From contig NZ_PVTE01000015.1 of NCBI RefSeq assembly GCF_003002825.1, positions 62,001 to 126,000 on the forward strand: a stretch of DNA of 64,000 bases. The letters run 5' to 3'. The notes below the pieces were generated by a model that saw only the letters and a program-made list of their open reading frames with translations, was not told the DNA's origin and did not search any database. Position 1 is the first letter of the stretch. Every line of letters starts with the position of its first letter. The position numbers and the translations under genes are program-made. Origin of the DNA: Spirosoma oryzae (GTDB lineage Bacteria > Bacteroidota > Bacteroidia > Cytophagales > Spirosomataceae). This document shows, one piece after another, positions 27,196 to 35,422 of this stretch.

Positions 27196-28605
27196 TCAGC
27201 GTGTTTGCGGAGTTGGTTTAACCAGGCGCGATCCGGCGTCCGATTGCCCGTTGTTGTGTCCTCCTTGTCCGTTATTACCCGTGGCCGGTGCCGCGCCGTT
27301 GACTGGCCCCGGTGGTACTTCAGATGGCTGTCTGTTGGTTAACTCAGCCTGCCGAATAGCTAAGTTCTTGTACGCATTTTCGGCCATGATGATGCCATTA
27401 TCGACGATGACCCCGATAGCTAGTGCGATGCCCGTCAGGGACATGATGTTGGAAGAAATATTAAAGGCGTTGAGCAGAATGAAGCTTGTAGCGATGGTAA
27501 TAGGAATCTGAATGATAATGCTGATAGCTGACCGCCAGTGTAACAGGAATAGAATCACTACCAGCGATACCACAATCATCTCTTCAATCAGTGTGTGCTG
27601 AATCGATGCAACCGATTCCTGAATCAGCCCGCTGCGGTCGTAGACGATGTTGAACGTAACGCCTTTGGGAAGACCCTTGGCGACTTCTTCCATTTTCTTC
27701 TTGACATTGCCAATCACCTCGTCGGCGTTCTCACCGTAGCGCATCACCACAATGCCACCCACGGCCTCACCCTGTCCGTTCAGATCGAAGATACCCAGCC
27801 GGGTTTCGCCCGTCATCTGAACCGTCGCTACGTCGGCTACGCGCACTGGAACGCTACTGATCGTCTTCAGTGGAATGTTCTGGATCTGCTCGACTGATTG
27901 TAGATAACCCGTCGTTTTAATGATGTAACCAATTCCGCTGAGTTCAAACTTGCGCCCTCCCGCTTCATTGTTGTTAGCCCTAATAGCCCCAATGACCTGC
28001 GGCACGGACAGGCCGTAGTAAGTCAGTTTGTTAGGGTCAAGCGTCACCTGGTACTGCTTCTGAAAGCCACCGAACGACGCAATCTCGGCCACGCCCGGCA
28101 CATTCTGCAAACCAAATTTTACGTACCAGTCCTGTACGGCCCGCTGTTCGCCGAGGTCCATGCCTGGCGCGTTCAACGTGTACCATAGAATATGTCCCAC
28201 GCCCGTTCCGTCTGGACCAAGCGTCGGCGAAACGCCCCCCGGCAGCAGCCGAGCCGCGTAGTTAAGCCGTTCCAGTACTCGCTCCCTCGCCCAATACACC
28301 TCTGTGTCGTCGTTGAAAATGACATACACGAAACTCATACCGAACATCGAAGTGCCCCGCACGTACTTCACCTGCGGAAGTCCCTGAAGATTCGTTACTA
28401 AGGGGTAGGTAATCTGGTCTTCAATGAGCTGTGGAGAGCGTCCCATCCACTCAGTAAAGACGATGACCTGATTCTCCGACAGATCGGGGATCGCGTCAAT
28501 CTTACTCGTCTTCACCGAAAATATACCCCAAGCAAATAGGCCGGCTGCGATGAGCAGGACGACGAATCGGTTACGGAGCGAAAATTTTATCAAGTCTTCA
28601 ATCAT
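27196..28605 (-). CDS. cusA: CusA-type RND pump, N-terminal part (first reading frame)
   Basis: A 469-residue polypeptide matching the first 40% of a CusA pump: TM1 (FVVLLIAAGLFAWGIF), the first periplasmic domain with DGTGVGHILWYTL and FGGFQKQYQV, and TM2-4 (SLTGIALAIGVIVDNGIIMAENAYKNLA). The ATG at 28605 (MIEDLIKF) is the family start. The last 50 residues are Gly/Asn/Pro-rich and end at a TGA at 27196-27198. An extra base, or a loss of two, somewhere in about 27200-27290 would account for the break, because the other frame is open throughout. Either the pump works as two chains or this copy is damaged. Confidence 0.83.
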   Translation of the reverse strand: MIEDLIKFSLRNRFVVLLIAAGLFAWGIFSVKTSKIDAIPDLSENQVIVFTEWMGRSPQLIEDQITYPLVTNLQGLPQVKYVRGTSMFGMSFVYVIFNDDTEVYWARERVLERLNYAARLLPGGVSPTLGPDGTGVGHILWYTLNAPGMDLGEQRAVQDWYVKFGLQNVPGVAEIASFGGFQKQYQVTLDPNKLTYYGLSVPQVIGAIRANNNEAGGRKFELSGIGYIIKTTGYLQSVEQIQNIPLKTISSVPVRVADVATVQMTGETRLGIFDLNGQGEAVGGIVVMRYGENADEVIGNVKKKMEEVAKGLPKGVTFNIVYDRSGLIQESVASIQHTLIEEMIVVSLVVILFLLHWRSAISIIIQIPITIATSFILLNAFNISSNIMSLTGIALAIGVIVDNGIIMAENAYKNLAIRQAELTNRQPSEVPPGPVNGAAPATGNNGQGGHNNGQSDAGSRLVKPTPQTR

Positions 28606-28696
28606 ACCGATTGGCCGGCAAGTCGGTCCAGGCGACCCGCCCTGTTTAGTGTCTCGTCTGTGATGAGTAATTCCAACGGGGCAACCCAAAAAAAAA

Positions 28697-28718
28697 GCCG
28701 CCCGGTATTCGTGGCGGC
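28697..28718 (-). terminator. Intrinsic terminator after the HMA metallochaperone gene
   Basis: GCCGCC (28697-28702) and GGCGGC (28713-28718) pair around a 10-nt loop, flanked by an A-run of nine on the left and a T-run of five on the right. Read on the minus strand it follows the HMA gene stop at 28744 and ends in a long T-run. It separates that gene from the RND operon, whose first start is at 28605. Confidence 0.85.
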
Positions 28719-28743
28719 TTTTTGAGCAAAAGGTACGACTGGT

Positions 28744-28959
28744 TTACCCGGCCATCACCTCGGCTTTATAGCCCGCCTGTTGAACGGCAGCTTTGACTGT
28801 GTCGGCTGTAACCGCTTCCGTCTGCACCGTCAGTATTTTATCAGGATTCCGCGTATCAACCTGCCAGTTGCCAGCCCCGACAGATTCGTTCAAAAAAGGC
28901 GTTACCGTGGCAATGCAGCCCCCACACTTGATATTGGTTTTTAGTTTAATCGTTGCCAT
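28744..28959 (-). CDS. Heavy-metal-associated (HMA) domain protein, copper chaperone-like
   Basis: A 71-residue single HMA domain of the Atx1/CopZ kind, with the metal-binding CGGC at Cys12-Cys15 and the usual beta-alpha-beta pattern (KILTVQTEAVTADTVKAAVQQAGYKAEV). It has no signal peptide, so it should act in the cytosol, passing Cu+ or a similar ion to a transporter or regulator. It has its own terminator, and a near-consensus -7 box (AACCTTTG, complement of 28991-28998) lies about 30 bp upstream. The extra spacing in the binding region is typical of Bacteroidota members. Confidence 0.85.
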   Translation of the reverse strand: MATIKLKTNIKCGGCIATVTPFLNESVGAGNWQVDTRNPDKILTVQTEAVTADTVKAAVQQAGYKAEVMAG

Positions 28960-29166
28960 GGCCGTTTACAGGTTTGTCTAAATTACCCTGCAAAGGTTGT
29001 TGTAAATCGGGGCGGGTCCGTTATACAATTCCCGCACCCGCTTGCAAGATTTTACCAATTAAATCAACCAGCCTCCCTTTTAACTAGCGTTTAGAACACC
29101 GCCAAACTCATATAGAAGGGAAGAAAAAGCCTACCAGTGAAAAATTTCATGTTTCAGTGATTAATG

Positions 29167-29179
29167 GCTGATAATCAGC
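29167..29179. promoter_or_regulatory. Palindrome GCTGATAATCAGC in the gap before the HMA gene
   Basis: A 13-bp perfect palindrome in the 234-bp gap between the AraC-type gene (ends 29194) and the HMA gene (starts 28959). The same core, CTGATWATCAG, is found at 35380-35390, 33 bp before the copper-storage protein gene. A shared metal-responsive operator is possible; two copies alone do not prove it. Confidence 0.35.
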
Positions 29180-29193
29180 TAAAAAATTGAGCG

Positions 29194-29760
29194 CTAGATC
29201 CAATCTAATGGGTTACGATCCGCCGTGTTTTGGTCCCGGTAGGTGGCTGGTGTAAGCCCCGTTATTTGCTTAAACTGATTAGTTAGGTAGGCCACGCTGC
29301 TGTAGCCCAACTGTTTGGCAATATCGCTGATGGGCATTTCGTCGTAGCTCAACAATTCTTTAGCCCGTTCCACCCGTTGCATAATCCAGAATTTCTCGAT
29401 GGTCAGGTTTTCTGTTGAGGAAAACAAATGGCTAAGGTGTGCGTAATCCAGCCCGACGTTTTCCGATAAATAATCGGAGAGCGTTGTCCGAAGTTCGGCA
29501 ATCCGGCCACTCTGAATCAAGTCGATAATAAGTGTTTTGACCTGATTGACGGCGCGGGTAGTTTTATCGGTTAACAGGGCGAACCCATGCCCTTCCAGCA
29601 TCGGACGGATGAGGGTGATGTCAACGGGAGTTCCACTGACAACTGCCCGGCCCAGTTCTACCTGATCCACCGAATAGCCGAGCCGTTCCAGTTCGGTTCG
29701 TACGACCCAGATGCAGCGGTCGCACACCATGTTCTTGATAAATAATTCCTGTTGGGCCAT
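29194..29760 (-). CDS. AraC family regulator with HMA-like N-terminal domain
   Basis: A 188-residue protein. The first 65 residues resemble an HMA domain with CDRC at Cys13-Cys16 (KNMVCDRCIWVV), and residues about 85-180 form an AraC-type double helix-turn-helix (MPISDIAKQLGYSSVAYLTNQFKQITGLTPATYR). Small AraC proteins of this build are common beside copper and mercury genes in Bacteroidota. The cysteine pair suggests direct metal sensing; this is inferred. It lies between the HMA chaperone gene and the six-gene copper operon, with 93 bp upstream of its start. Confidence 0.82.
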   Translation of the reverse strand: MAQQELFIKNMVCDRCIWVVRTELERLGYSVDQVELGRAVVSGTPVDITLIRPMLEGHGFALLTDKTTRAVNQVKTLIIDLIQSGRIAELRTTLSDYLSENVGLDYAHLSHLFSSTENLTIEKFWIMQRVERAKELLSYDEMPISDIAKQLGYSSVAYLTNQFKQITGLTPATYRDQNTADRNPLDWI

Positions 29761-29853
29761 CGTCTATAAGTGGCCCTGGAAAGCGCCTATTCTTTGGTAC
29801 GACCGTAGAATGGAACTATCTCCGGGGCGTTTACTGCCGCTTCGGCGGTCCGA

Positions 29854-30360
29854 TTAAATTTCTTCCTTTACTGAACCACACTTCAGCATTTTATCGCCGT
29901 AGTAAGGGTTGCGTACTTCACGCTTATCGCTCAACCATGATGCACCTTTACCTTCAGCGGCCATCGGGCAGAATTGCACGTAGGTTGGGGCCGGTACGCC
30001 GGAGCGGGCCTCCCGCTTAGCGGTTTTGGTGGCTTTGGCTAACGCGATCATGCTAGCTGAGAGACCCTCAAAAGCTTCGCGCTGTGCGTCCACGTCTGTG
30101 CTCTTGCCGATAACAGTTGCCTTTGTTTTTGCTGTAGCCAGCGCGTTCTTGTCAGTGGCCGACAGTTTGGCCACATCCACTTTGCCCAAGGCAGTTACCA
30201 GAGCCGTTGCTCCGGCCTTAGCTTTGGCTCCATCGGTAGCCACTAAAGCATCTTTCACGTTATAATAGGCCATAAGTGCCGGGGTAGTTGTCTGTGCCGA
30301 AGCGACGAGCGAGAAGAGCGACAGTCCCAGGATGGCCATGGTCAATCGAATCGTTTTCAT
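29854..30360 (-). CDS. DUF3347 secreted protein
   Basis: A 168-residue exported protein with a signal peptide (about 1-22, VASA-Q), an Ala/Lys/Thr-rich helical body and a C-terminal module with FCPMA, SWLSDKREVRNPYYGDKM and LKCGSVKEE. The same module closes the adaptor encoded at 20673-22553, so it is a stand-alone version of that domain. The Cys-Met and His/Tyr-poor ligand set suggests soft-metal binding in the periplasm. It is the last gene of the operon starting at 34570. Confidence 0.82.
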   Translation of the reverse strand: MKTIRLTMAILGLSLFSLVASAQTTTPALMAYYNVKDALVATDGAKAKAGATALVTALGKVDVAKLSATDKNALATAKTKATVIGKSTDVDAQREAFEGLSASMIALAKATKTAKREARSGVPAPTYVQFCPMAAEGKGASWLSDKREVRNPYYGDKMLKCGSVKEEI

Positions 30361-30392
30361 TGGTTATGGAGAATTAGTAAATGGAACATGAA

Positions 30393-31172
30393 TTAAGAAG
30401 TTAGTCGAACGGGTTTTCCCCCCGACTTCGCGCGTCGGCGTAAGCCGGGCGATGAAACGAAGTAGAGTGCAAACCCTGATGAAATGGTGAGTAGTCCCAG
30501 CACTGAAAAAGCCCGGAGCAACCCATTGTTGATGTCGTCGCGGCCCTCGTAATCCATCGTGTGCAGCATCCAGAACAAATCGAATACGCGCCAGGGGTCT
30601 GTGCGAACGCTTTGTACAGTGCCCAGTTGAGCCGCTATATAAACCGTCGCATGAGCTGGTTGCTTAAACGTCACCGCGTAGGCAGGCAACGGTTTTTCAC
30701 GGTATTCGTGGTGGCCATTTGTACTCGTCAGATACTCGACTTGTTCGACAGTGGATGGCCCGGCAAAGCGTTGTTTGGCTAACGCCATAGCCTCTGCCTG
30801 CGTCAGTTCACCGCGGAGTTGTCCCGTCGTCGCGTCGGCCAGCTGCACATGGATCATTGCGTGGCCTTTACCGTGCTGCATTCGGTAGTTTAGCTGGTAA
30901 AGGGGTTGGTTCAATACGTCGATAAGGGCTATATTCAGGACAGAATCGACACCTTTTTGCTGCAAAGCCCGTAGGGAAACCGAGGGTGAAACCAGCGACA
31001 GCGAAGCCGGAAATGTGGTAGCCGGGCGTTTGAGGTGGTCGCCATGAATGTCATCCAGATTCGACCAACTGAAATACAGCCCGCCCAGCGTCCAGAGCAG
31101 AAACTGAATGCCGATAAACAGCCCCAGATACCGGTGGGTTTTGCGAATACGAAGATGCCAGGCTCGATTCAT
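30393..31172 (-). CDS. PepSY domain membrane protein
   Basis: A 259-residue protein with an N-terminal membrane segment (LGLFIGIQFLLWTLGGLYFSW, about 15-35), a large periplasmic part with PepSY-like sequence (about 100-190: ATTGQLRGELTQAEAMALAKQRF) and a second membrane segment near 225-245. PepSY_TM proteins are linked to iron and copper reduction or uptake. It lies 6 bp after the DUF2231 gene in a six-gene operon with a propeller and copper-linked domains. Confidence 0.8.
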   Translation of the reverse strand: MNRAWHLRIRKTHRYLGLFIGIQFLLWTLGGLYFSWSNLDDIHGDHLKRPATTFPASLSLVSPSVSLRALQQKGVDSVLNIALIDVLNQPLYQLNYRMQHGKGHAMIHVQLADATTGQLRGELTQAEAMALAKQRFAGPSTVEQVEYLTSTNGHHEYREKPLPAYAVTFKQPAHATVYIAAQLGTVQSVRTDPWRVFDLFWMLHTMDYEGRDDINNGLLRAFSVLGLLTISSGFALYFVSSPGLRRRAKSGGKPVRLTS

Positions 31173-31178
31173 CTGACC

Positions 31179-31892
31179 TTAGTGTTTGTCGTTCGGATGT
31201 TTGTGTTCGTGCCTATCACCATCGACAGATCCTTCCTCATGTTGTTCGAGGTAAGCTCCGCGTGGTCCAATGCCGTACAAGTAGGTCAATGCGCCCCCCT
31301 GATGCCCGGCCAGCCCCACCGCAATGCCTGCGCCGACAAGGGCGATGAGCGTAATCCCCTCCAGCCACTTTAAGGATTTCCAACGCGTCACACCCTTCAG
31401 CACCGTACCAGCGAAACCCAACCAAACGGTATAGTCAGCGTAGGTTTCGTGGGTTTCCAAAGCCGCCTGTGCTGCATTGCTCAGACCATCCGTGTGCGGA
31501 TGTACATACGTACCGGCTACGTAGGCCCCTATCGTTCCACCGAGTGCAACCAGTAAGGTTAGCCAGTTCAGTGGTTCCGATGGCCAGAAGACCGCGACGA
31601 GTTGAAGCAGTGCAGCCAGCAGGAGCAGAACAATCGGAATATGTACGACCATAGGGTGGTACGTCGGATAGTCATTCAATGGGGCAGGCATAGATGTCGT
31701 GACCTGAACTTTTGCCTCATTGAGGTTATCGGCTACTGTGCCGACATGATTCATCGAGTCTGGTTGTGTCAAAGCCGAATCGTGTCGTGTCGAGTCTAAC
31801 CGGGCCTTTTTCTTGTGACCACCGTGTCCCAATCCAAGTTGTGCCGTAGTTAATAGCACCAGTAACACCCATACTACACGTACTTGCTTCAT
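31179..31892 (-). CDS. DUF2231 membrane protein
   Basis: A 237-residue protein with a signal or first membrane segment (1-22), a charged stretch and then a DUF2231-type four-helix membrane domain (YHPMVVHIPIVLLLLAALLQL, LVALGGTIGAYVAGTYVHPH, then further helices), ending in a His-rich tail (DGDRHEHKHPNDKH). The His-rich tail and HPMVVHIP motif suggest metal or haem contacts. Its start overlaps the methyltransferase stop by 4 bp. Confidence 0.82.
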   Translation of the reverse strand: MKQVRVVWVLLVLLTTAQLGLGHGGHKKKARLDSTRHDSALTQPDSMNHVGTVADNLNEAKVQVTTSMPAPLNDYPTYHPMVVHIPIVLLLLAALLQLVAVFWPSEPLNWLTLLVALGGTIGAYVAGTYVHPHTDGLSNAAQAALETHETYADYTVWLGFAGTVLKGVTRWKSLKWLEGITLIALVGAGIAVGLAGHQGGALTYLYGIGPRGAYLEQHEEGSVDGDRHEHKHPNDKH

Positions 31893-32542
31893 AATTTTGC
31901 GCGATAAATGGCCAGTGTGCCGAGAAGAGTAGTTACGTGACCGGTTTGCGTAATTTGTTTAAAGCCGCTATCGTATAGTATAGCCGGAATGAGTCCATGC
32001 ACATTAGCTTTTTGGGTGTCAAACCCGTCGAAAAGCTGAAGGCCTAAGAAGAGCAACCCTATGAGTTCACTGGCCGGTTTATCCCAATCGGCCAGCATCA
32101 GCGTACCGCCTGACGTGAGCACCCGGCGCATTTCTCCAATGGACTGCTTCTTATCGGCATCCGACAAGCGATGGAGCAATAAGATACAGGTCACAATGTC
32201 TAGGCCTTCATCAGGATAGGGAAGGGCCGTAGAAAGACCTTGATCCAAGATAACTGGCCAGCCTGCTACAGCGTTTTTCTGTCTGGCAATTACTAAGGCT
32301 GTCTCATCGCCATCCAGTCCGAATACACGGGCTCCCGGAAACTGACGGTGCAATAGCAAAGCCAGCGTACCGGTGCCACATCCCACGTCCAATATGTACC
32401 GGGGTTTATGCTTTCGGATCGGTTCGAGTAGTAGCGTTCTCAACCGCTTTTCGCGTATGGTAAGTGCCATAACCTGGTCGAAGAACCGGTTCAAACCATT
32501 GCAACGCAATGCCGGTTTTTGGGGAGGGATGGCAGTTTTCAT
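31889..32542 (-). CDS. Class I SAM-dependent methyltransferase
   Basis: A 217-residue cytosolic methyltransferase with motif I ILDVGCGTGTLALLLHRQFP (about residues 52-71), motif II VFGLDGDETAL, and motif IV region LDIVTCILLLHRLSD. The UbiE/COQ5-like pattern does not define the substrate. It sits between the DUF2911 and DUF2231 genes with 3-4 bp spacing or overlap. A link to metal handling is only contextual. Confidence 0.83.
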   Translation of the reverse strand: MKTAIPPQKPALRCNGLNRFFDQVMALTIREKRLRTLLLEPIRKHKPRYILDVGCGTGTLALLLHRQFPGARVFGLDGDETALVIARQKNAVAGWPVILDQGLSTALPYPDEGLDIVTCILLLHRLSDADKKQSIGEMRRVLTSGGTLMLADWDKPASELIGLLFLGLQLFDGFDTQKANVHGLIPAILYDSGFKQITQTGHVTTLLGTLAIYRAKL

Positions 32543-32545
32543 AGC

Positions 32546-33409
32546 CTACAGCTTCTTTTCCCACTCGGCAATGAGCCGATTGTTGAGGGTTACATACTCG
32601 GTAAACTTGTCCTGTTGGGCAGCCTGCGCTGACTTTTGAGCAGCAGCGATTGCCCCTTTGTAGTCCCCCGCACGGGCCAGTAACTTCGCTTGCAGATGCA
32701 GGTAATTAAAGGCTGGCTTCAATTCGACAGACTTTGTAGCCCAGCCAAGAGCCTGCTTTGTATCCTTTTCCTGATCGAAATAATACAGAGCTGCCTGGTA
32801 ATACAGTCCAGGCTTGTCTTCTTTCCTGACGTTGATGCGGTCCATGATTTCAGCCGTAATCCGTTCGTCGGCGTTACTCACAACAGGAAAATGAACCGAT
32901 GTATTAGCCCAATTCAAGTAGATGGTAGCCTGATTCCTGACCAAGTCCTGCACTTCAATGGTAAATGACTCATAGAAGCGGACCGACGAATCAGCCTTGA
33001 CGGTGAACCGCATTACGTCGTCCTTCTCGTCATAGCCATCCAACCCGTGTCCCCCTACGTGTTTATTCAGAATAATTGTCCAATCAGCCCGGTTGGGAAT
33101 CGTGAATAGCGAGTAACGACCAGCGGCTAAAAGCTTGCCCCCGACTGTAGCCGGATCGGTTAGCGTCAGGATAGTCGCATCCGAAGCACCAGTCCGCCAG
33201 ATTTTTCCGTAAGGCACCAACCCGCCGAAGATGGTACGTCCTTTAACTGCCGGGCGTGAGTAGTCGATGGTCAGGTCCGTGAAGCCTACTTTTTGCTTGA
33301 TCGTCGTCGAGGGCGACGGCTCAGGCAGACTAAGCTGTGCCCGAACGGGGTACGCTATCGGCCCCGCCAACAGCGTGAGCAACGCGATAGATTTGAATAA
33401 TACGTTCAT
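32546..33409 (-). CDS. DUF2911 domain secreted protein
   Basis: A 287-residue exported protein with a signal peptide (about 1-24, VRA-Q). Residues 30-175 are a DUF2911 domain, with the characteristic opening VGFTDLTIDYSRPAVKGRTI and FGGLVPYGKIWRTGA, followed by TPR-like helices (KQALGWATKSVELKPAFNYL). It is a Bacteroidota-typical family of unknown biochemical role. It lies 27 bp after the propeller gene in the same operon. Confidence 0.83.
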   Translation of the reverse strand: MNVLFKSIALLTLLAGPIAYPVRAQLSLPEPSPSTTIKQKVGFTDLTIDYSRPAVKGRTIFGGLVPYGKIWRTGASDATILTLTDPATVGGKLLAAGRYSLFTIPNRADWTIILNKHVGGHGLDGYDEKDDVMRFTVKADSSVRFYESFTIEVQDLVRNQATIYLNWANTSVHFPVVSNADERITAEIMDRINVRKEDKPGLYYQAALYYFDQEKDTKQALGWATKSVELKPAFNYLHLQAKLLARAGDYKGAIAAAQKSAQAAQQDKFTEYVTLNNRLIAEWEKKL

Positions 33410-33436
33410 GCCGGAATCGGATACCCAAAGTGGGAT

Positions 33437-34570
33437 TTAGTATTTGAGTACAATGCCATTAGGTTTATTACCCACTGCGATGTCCTTGGTTTTAGTGCGT
33501 TTTGCAACGTCCACCACCGATACGGTTGCCGCGCCCTGGTTGGTAACATATGCCGTTGCTGCATCTTTGGTGAAGGTAACAGCATGAGCATCGAGACCCG
33601 TTTGTACCTCGCCCATCTTCATCCATGCTCCGTTCATACGCTCGAAGATGGCTACCTTGGTACCGGTACCGGCCTGACTGACCCAGAGTTCATTACGGGT
33701 AGGATGATAAGCCGCGTAGCCGGGTGTAAAGCCCAACTTGACCGTTTCTACCACAGCCAGCGTGTTTACATCGATGACGCTGATACTTTGACCCTTTTCG
33801 TTGTCCACGTACATTCGTCCATCGGCTCCTGGCCATGCACCGACCGGATCATCGCCCACTGGAATTGTCTTCACAACAGCCTTGTCGGAGACACGAATGA
33901 CCGACACCGTATTGCTCATACCGTTGGCCACAAACGCATATTGCCCATTAGCCGACATCGTTACCTCGGCGGGTTCCATACCGACTATAATGGTGTTTTT
34001 TAAGGCCATCGTACTGGCATTGTACACTAATACCTTACCAGCTTCATCCATCTGTGAAGTCCAGATTTCAGAACCGTCAGGCGAAAACACGGCGTTATGA
34101 TTCATCACCGGTGTTTGCTGATTGATAGAGGTTGCCCCCGTCTTCGGGTCCACTACCAATACCCGGCCCTTCATGCCCGATGTGCCACCAGCGTGGCCCG
34201 CGCTGAGGTCCATGCCAGGGACGCCTACCCCCAGCCTGCTGCCATCGGGTGAGAGGTAAATATGGTGCGGCCACATCACCATATCGACTGTATTCATACT
34301 ACCGTGTCCCCCCGACGCCTCGCCAAATGAAATGGTTTCTTTTACCTGTTGGCTCGATAAATCAATGACGGATAGACTATTGCCTTCTGCATTTACCACG
34401 TAAGCGGCCGGGTAGTTGATGTTCAGTTCGGCCGCGCCGACGGTCGGCTGCATAGACGACATGTCGTGCGAGTTACAGCCCCACAGAGCGAGAAATGGAA
34501 ACGCCGTGGCCAGTGACCACACCGAACTGGTGCGCCGGAGCGACAGCCCATAGGTGATACGGTTGTTCAT
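33437..34570 (-). CDS. YVTN/YncE family beta-propeller protein
   Basis: A 377-residue exported protein and first gene of the copper-linked operon. The N-terminus has a signal with a cysteine (FLALWGCNSHDMSSM), so it may be a lipoprotein. Seven-bladed YncE-type repeats follow: GNSLSVIDLSSQQVKETISF, FVANGMSNTVSVIRVSDK, YVTNQGAATVSVVDVAKR. Several Met and His residues occur near blade ends (GHGSMNTVDMVMWPHHIY), which might bind copper. Propellers of this sort resemble nitrite-reductase-type or surface-layer domains, but no catalytic site is visible. Confidence 0.83.
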   Translation of the reverse strand: MNNRITYGLSLRRTSSVWSLATAFPFLALWGCNSHDMSSMQPTVGAAELNINYPAAYVVNAEGNSLSVIDLSSQQVKETISFGEASGGHGSMNTVDMVMWPHHIYLSPDGSRLGVGVPGMDLSAGHAGGTSGMKGRVLVVDPKTGATSINQQTPVMNHNAVFSPDGSEIWTSQMDEAGKVLVYNASTMALKNTIIVGMEPAEVTMSANGQYAFVANGMSNTVSVIRVSDKAVVKTIPVGDDPVGAWPGADGRMYVDNEKGQSISVIDVNTLAVVETVKLGFTPGYAAYHPTRNELWVSQAGTGTKVAIFERMNGAWMKMGEVQTGLDAHAVTFTKDAATAYVTNQGAATVSVVDVAKRTKTKDIAVGNKPNGIVLKY

Positions 34571-34797
34571 AGAAATATATAGTTTGGTAAAAACGTACGT
34601 AGGGGCGACCTTCCACCAAACGATGCGTAGTCTCTGGTGGAAAGGCCGAACGGGTTAGGCCAAAAAATGTTGATACAAATCCGTGCGATAAGACGTAGCC
34701 GCAACGGCTGGGCGTACAGGAGTATCGCCAACTGGGATGTTTAAAGCCATCCGTTAGCGAGTGGCGGTCATACAGTTGGACCGCCGAAACGATTGAC

Positions 34798-35244
34798 TCA
34801 GATTAGCCAAGTACAGAGGGAGATGAGCCGGAAACGCCCCGTTCGATGAAGTGGGGTGTCGGCAGTCGGCAGAATAGACTGGACCGAAGCGGGCGGAAGA
34901 AGAGCCGCCAGCAGAAACTGAAATTGCGGATTAGGCAGAAAAGCCGCTGGACTAGGGGTTGACAGCGGGTGATAGTCGGCCATAGAGCCACTCACATCGA
35001 GATGTTCGTAAGTGAAGGTTGTTTTGCAGCAGGGTTGCTTTTTCAGAACCGGACCACCTGTAACAGGGGCCACTGGTTCATCTGCCCGGCAAGGTTTAGG
35101 GCACCCTTTCTGAGCTACCAGCAGGGTTTTCGTGTGGCCACGCATCTGACACCAATGTTCCACCATGCCAAAGCCCGTACTGCTCAGCAAGACCAATATG
35201 GCCAGCCAGCAGCAGAAGAGTCTGGTATGGAGTGATGTTCGCAT
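34798..35244 (-). CDS. Small exported cysteine-rich protein (HYC_CC_PP-like)
   Basis: A 148-residue protein with an N-terminal membrane or signal segment (LFCCWLAILVLLSSTGFGM), then VEHWCQMRGH, a CPKPC motif and KKQPCCKTTF, and a second hydrophobic segment with LLPPASVQ near residue 118. The order HxC, CC, PP matches a small Bacteroidota family named for those motifs. Paired cysteines point to metal binding or disulfides. It stands alone, divergent from the copper-storage gene at 35423, with 178 bp between them. Confidence 0.6.
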   Translation of the reverse strand: MRTSLHTRLFCCWLAILVLLSSTGFGMVEHWCQMRGHTKTLLVAQKGCPKPCRADEPVAPVTGGPVLKKQPCCKTTFTYEHLDVSGSMADYHPLSTPSPAAFLPNPQFQFLLAALLPPASVQSILPTADTPLHRTGRFRLISLCTWLI

Positions 35245-35379
35245 CAGGATACACGGTTACATCGGCAAAGGTAAAGGCTTTGAAACAGGGTTGTTTTACA
35301 GGATTAGGCAGGGTGATTACAAAATTTGTGGATGCCGGCTAAAATGATAGAAACTGAAAAAGTCTATTCAACCTATCTG

Positions 35380-35390
35380 CTGATTATCAG
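35380..35390. promoter_or_regulatory. Palindrome CTGATTATCAG upstream of the copper-storage gene
   Basis: An 11-bp perfect palindrome 33 bp before the start at 35423. Its reverse complement is the core of the site at 29167-29179. Position and recurrence make it a candidate operator for a copper-responsive regulator. Confidence 0.35.
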
Positions 35391-35422
35391 TTGAGCTAAA
35401 AGTAAACCAAACCAAAACTCTT

